Part shown: positions 62,065 through 64,000 of the stretch, in pieces
How positions within the stretch are numbered: position 1 is the first letter of the stretch
Layout of the letters: each line of letters starts with the position of its first letter
Source of the DNA: Agarophyton chilense
Taxonomy: Eukaryota; Rhodophyta; Florideophyceae; Gracilariales; Gracilariaceae
Direction: 5' to 3'
Length of the DNA stretch: 64,000 nt
Assembly (NCBI GenBank): GCA_030374765.1
Contig: JARGXX010000108.1
Location: forward strand, 1-64,000
Position numbers and translations under genes: made by a program
The notes under the pieces: model-generated
What the model saw: the letters and a program-made list of their open reading frames with translations, nothing else
Told to the model about the DNA's origin: nothing
Database searches by the model: none

Positions 62065-62953
62065 ACTCAAGGACCTCGACGGCCACCTCGACTCTGTTAG
62101 ACCCACTGACGAAGATGAGCTGTCGACTTGGAAAAAGAAAGATGCCAAGGCCAGAGCTATTATTGGTCTCACACTCAGTGATGAGCATTTAGATCATGTG
62201 CGGGACGCCGACAACGCTGCCGATATGTGGAAAGCCATTTGCGATGTGTTCCAACGCAAGACTCTGCTCAACAAAATCAACGCCCGACGGTCCTTCTACT
62301 CTGCCAAGATGCGTGATGATGAGAAAATGCTACAGTTCATCAACCGTGTACGTCATCTGGCATCAGACCTGAAGTGTATGGACGTTGTTGTTGAGGAGGA
62401 GGACATCGCTATGGCCATCCTATGCGGACTTCCGGAAAGATTCGAGCACCTCATCGTCGCAATTGATACCACGATTGGCGATCGTCAACTCACTCTAGAG
62501 TTTGTGAAGAGTCGTCTGCTGCAAGAAGAGCAGCGAATGAACGATCGGGCCAAGGAGGAGCCTGGTGGAAGTGAGGCAGCTTTGGTTGGCAGGCAGTCGC
62601 GATGGAAGAACATCGAGTGTCATTATTGTCATAAGAAGGGTCATATCCAGAGGAACTGTTTCAAGAAGCAACGTGATGGGGCTAACAGGAATCAGGTCGG
62701 TGCTGCTCACCCAACTGTCAATACTGAGCTCAGCGATGAGCGAGGTACGGGTGGCAACGACTCTGACTTTGTATGTCTCATTGCTACTGGCTCTGATAAA
62801 GCCACGAACAATGACTGGATTGTTGACTCTGGTGCTACTGCCCACATGACTTTTGACAAATCCATGTTCCAAACATATGATAGTAAGGTGTCTTCTGGCG
62901 TTAGCATCGGTAATGATTCCAAACTAGAGTCTGTTGGTCACGGAAGTGTGGAG
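62065..62953 (+). pseudogene. Copia-A gag/protease fragment of A8
   Basis: Gag from about residue 30 through the CCHC knuckle (CHYCHKKGH...) to the protease DSG motif and about 40 residues beyond, where it is cut by the Copia-B LTR. The frame happens to be open from the leader at about 61892 to 63004 in the Copia-B LTR, giving an apparent 370-codon fusion, but it begins without an ATG and is an accident of the deletion. Confidence 0.88.
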
Positions 62954-63628
62954 TCACAACGTCAGCGCAGGTTAGGTAAAGGGAAAAGGAAGAAGAGGGG
63001 GTAAAGACGAGAAGAAGAGAAAAATAAAAGAAGAGAAACAAAGGAAGGTAGTCAGCCTTGACAATTTACTTCGATCGTTCGCGACCGTCATTGAAAACTA
63101 TATCTACCTCGCACGCACTTCCCCCGCCGGTGCTGACCGTCTGGGGGTCACCCACGTCTCACACCTTGCCACTGTGCGACGAAGAGTTGCGCGCCAAAAC
63201 AATTTCAAACATGAAGCATATCAAATAAAAACTCAAAAAATCATCCAAAGTGGTGCGCCAGTGCCAACCACCCCGCGCAGCCCAGATTCGGCTGTTACGG
63301 CCAAACCCCGTATCCAGCCCACATTCGCACATTCTCTCCAACTGCATAGCCCGTGCTCATTCAGCGCTCTCGTCCAATCAAATCGCTCCCACTTGGGCCG
63401 AAGCCCCACCACGCCCCATTAGAACCAGACCACTTGTCCATACCACGTTGCATGGGGGCATTTGCAGTAGCCAATCAGATGGCCGTTTCACGTTGAGATT
63501 GAGATGAGGCGCATATGCGTTTTTACGCGGAGGGTGCCCAAAAGTGCTCATGCTTAAATCCACTTTTTGTTTTCCACTATTTCCAACACTCCAAAGGGCT
63601 TGGGGGCACAGTCGACCAAACCTCAACA
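62954..63628 (-). repeat. Copia-B 3' LTR of B3
   Basis: 675 bp, TCACAACG at 62954 to CCTCAACA at 63628, which is the reverse of TGTTGAGG...TTGTGA. The purine-rich run at 62982-63055 is the complement of the pyrimidine tract in the other Copia-B LTRs. Confidence 0.92.
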
Positions 63629-64000
63629 CTCCTCCTCGACTGCTCGGCCAAGTCCAACACGGTCCACGTTATTGTTGTGAAGACTTGGGCCAAGTCGTCT
63701 AGTTAAGAAGTCCGCATCATTGTCCTCACTTGGAACGTACGTCACATTGATGTGACTATCCTTGACTAGTTCCCGAACGAAGTGCAACTTAACGTCAATG
63801 TGCTTAGTGCAACCCGACGGACAGCGTTCACCAGTTGCCCAGTCAATGGCGCACTGGTTGTCCGAACGAATGGGCACAGCGCCTTGCACTTTCCATCCAA
63901 TCTCCTTAAGCACACGCTTCAACCAACTAACCTCCTGACACGCAAGCGTCAAAGCATAATACTCGGCTTCGCCGGTAGACCACGCCACCGAAGCCTGTTT
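63623..64000 (-). CDS. Copia-B gag-pol, C-terminal end (partial)
   Basis: The last ~125 residues of the Copia-B polyprotein, the RNase H end (STGEAEYYAL, PIRSDNQCAIDWATGERC, KHIDVKLHFVREL), stopping inside the LTR as in B1 and B2. The frame is open to the window edge, so the 5' part is off the sequence. Substitutions include AWSTGEAE for ALSTGEAE, CTKHID for RAKHID and DFLTRRLGPS for DFLTKPLGPG. The last affects a motif normally conserved in copia RNase H, so the copy may be inactive. Confidence 0.88.
   Translation of the reverse strand, partial: KQASVAWSTGEAEYYALTLACQEVSWLKRVLKEIGWKVQGAVPIRSDNQCAIDWATGERCPSGCTKHIDVKLHFVRELVKDSHINVTYVPSEDNDADFLTRRLGPSLHNNNVDRVGLGRAVEEEC

Larger units (their letters stand above)
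60844..62953 (+). mobile_element. Copia-A element A8, plus strand, 5' part only, internally deleted
   Basis: 5' LTR 60844-61531, PBS 61532-61545, leader from 61546, then a deletion of about 757 bp joining the leader (62063) to gag (62065) with one filler T, then gag to 62953, where a minus-strand Copia-B LTR is inserted. The rest, if present, lies beyond 64000. Confidence 0.9.
62954..64000 (-). mobile_element. Copia-B element B3, minus strand, 3' end only, older copy
   Basis: 3' LTR 62954-63628 and the end of gag-pol from 63623 upward, running off the window. Inserted in Copia-A gag; the flank TGGAG (62949-62953) is the candidate TSD. More substitutions and small indels relative to B1/B2 than those have to each other. 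Confidence 0.9.

Noticed and set aside
61892-63004. A 370-codon gene fusing leader, gag and Copia-B LTR sequence
   Set aside because: No ATG at the start. It exists only because of a deletion and a later LTR insertion.
1-64000. CRISPR arrays, bacterial operons, tRNA or rRNA genes
   Set aside because: The repeats are long LTRs, not short spaced repeats. The only tRNA-like matches are the 14-nt primer-binding sites.

Overview
The window is a nest of eukaryotic LTR retrotransposons with no host gene. Reverse transcriptase, integrase and RNase H domains, direct LTR repeats, tRNA primer-binding sites (PBS), polypurine tracts and 5-bp target-site duplications (TSDs) account for essentially every base. 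The source is a eukaryotic nuclear genome. From memory of protein style the copia and gypsy polyproteins look most like those of oomycetes, but no host gene is present to confirm this, so the lineage is a tentative inference.

Three families make up the sequence. Copia-A (Ty1/copia) has an LTR of about 687 bp starting TGTTGGCTG, a leader of about 1.19 kb and one 1341-residue Gag-Pol frame. Copia-B (Ty1/copia) has a 674-bp LTR starting TGTTGAGG and one 1433-residue Gag-Pol frame. Gypsy-C (Ty3/gypsy) is present only as broken gag-pol pieces. Both copia families carry the PBS GGTTATGGGCCCAG, which matches the anticodon arm of initiator tRNA-Met (half-tRNA priming, as in Drosophila copia).

Layout on the + strand: 1-669, leader of a Copia-A copy running off the left edge; 670-7299, minus-strand Copia-A (frameshifted) sharing its 3' LTR with that neighbour; 7300-11021, Gypsy-C gag end to integrase start; 11022-20526, minus-strand Copia-A whose 3' LTR is split by a complete Copia-B (11678-18234); 20527-33781, plus-strand Copia-A containing a second complete plus-strand Copia-A (26057-32683, TSD AGTGG); 33782-34510, antisense Gypsy-C gag start; 34511-40102, truncated minus-strand Copia-A sharing an LTR with a complete minus-strand Copia-A (39416-46038); 46039-49760, second Gypsy-C piece; 49761-60843, second minus-strand Copia-A split by a second complete Copia-B (50417-56973); 60844-62953, truncated and internally deleted plus-strand Copia-A; 62954-64000, minus-strand Copia-B running off the right edge.

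Large-scale structure: 1-20526 and 38746-59257 are a direct near-identical duplication of about 20.5 kb. The two halves of a Gypsy-C gag and its TSD (TTGTC) sit at 7300 and, inverted, at 33786, which suggests an inversion by recombination between Copia-A copies or an assembly misjoin across repeats. Open full-length polyproteins remain at 27950-31975, 40123-44148, 13265-17566 and 52004-56305, so both copia families look recently active. The observations most worth following up are a leader module of about 220 nt and an LTR block shared by the two otherwise divergent copia families, a good -1 frameshift signal in Gypsy-C, the Copia-B stop codon lying inside its own 3' LTR, and an LTR-divergence paradox in the nested Copia-A pair.
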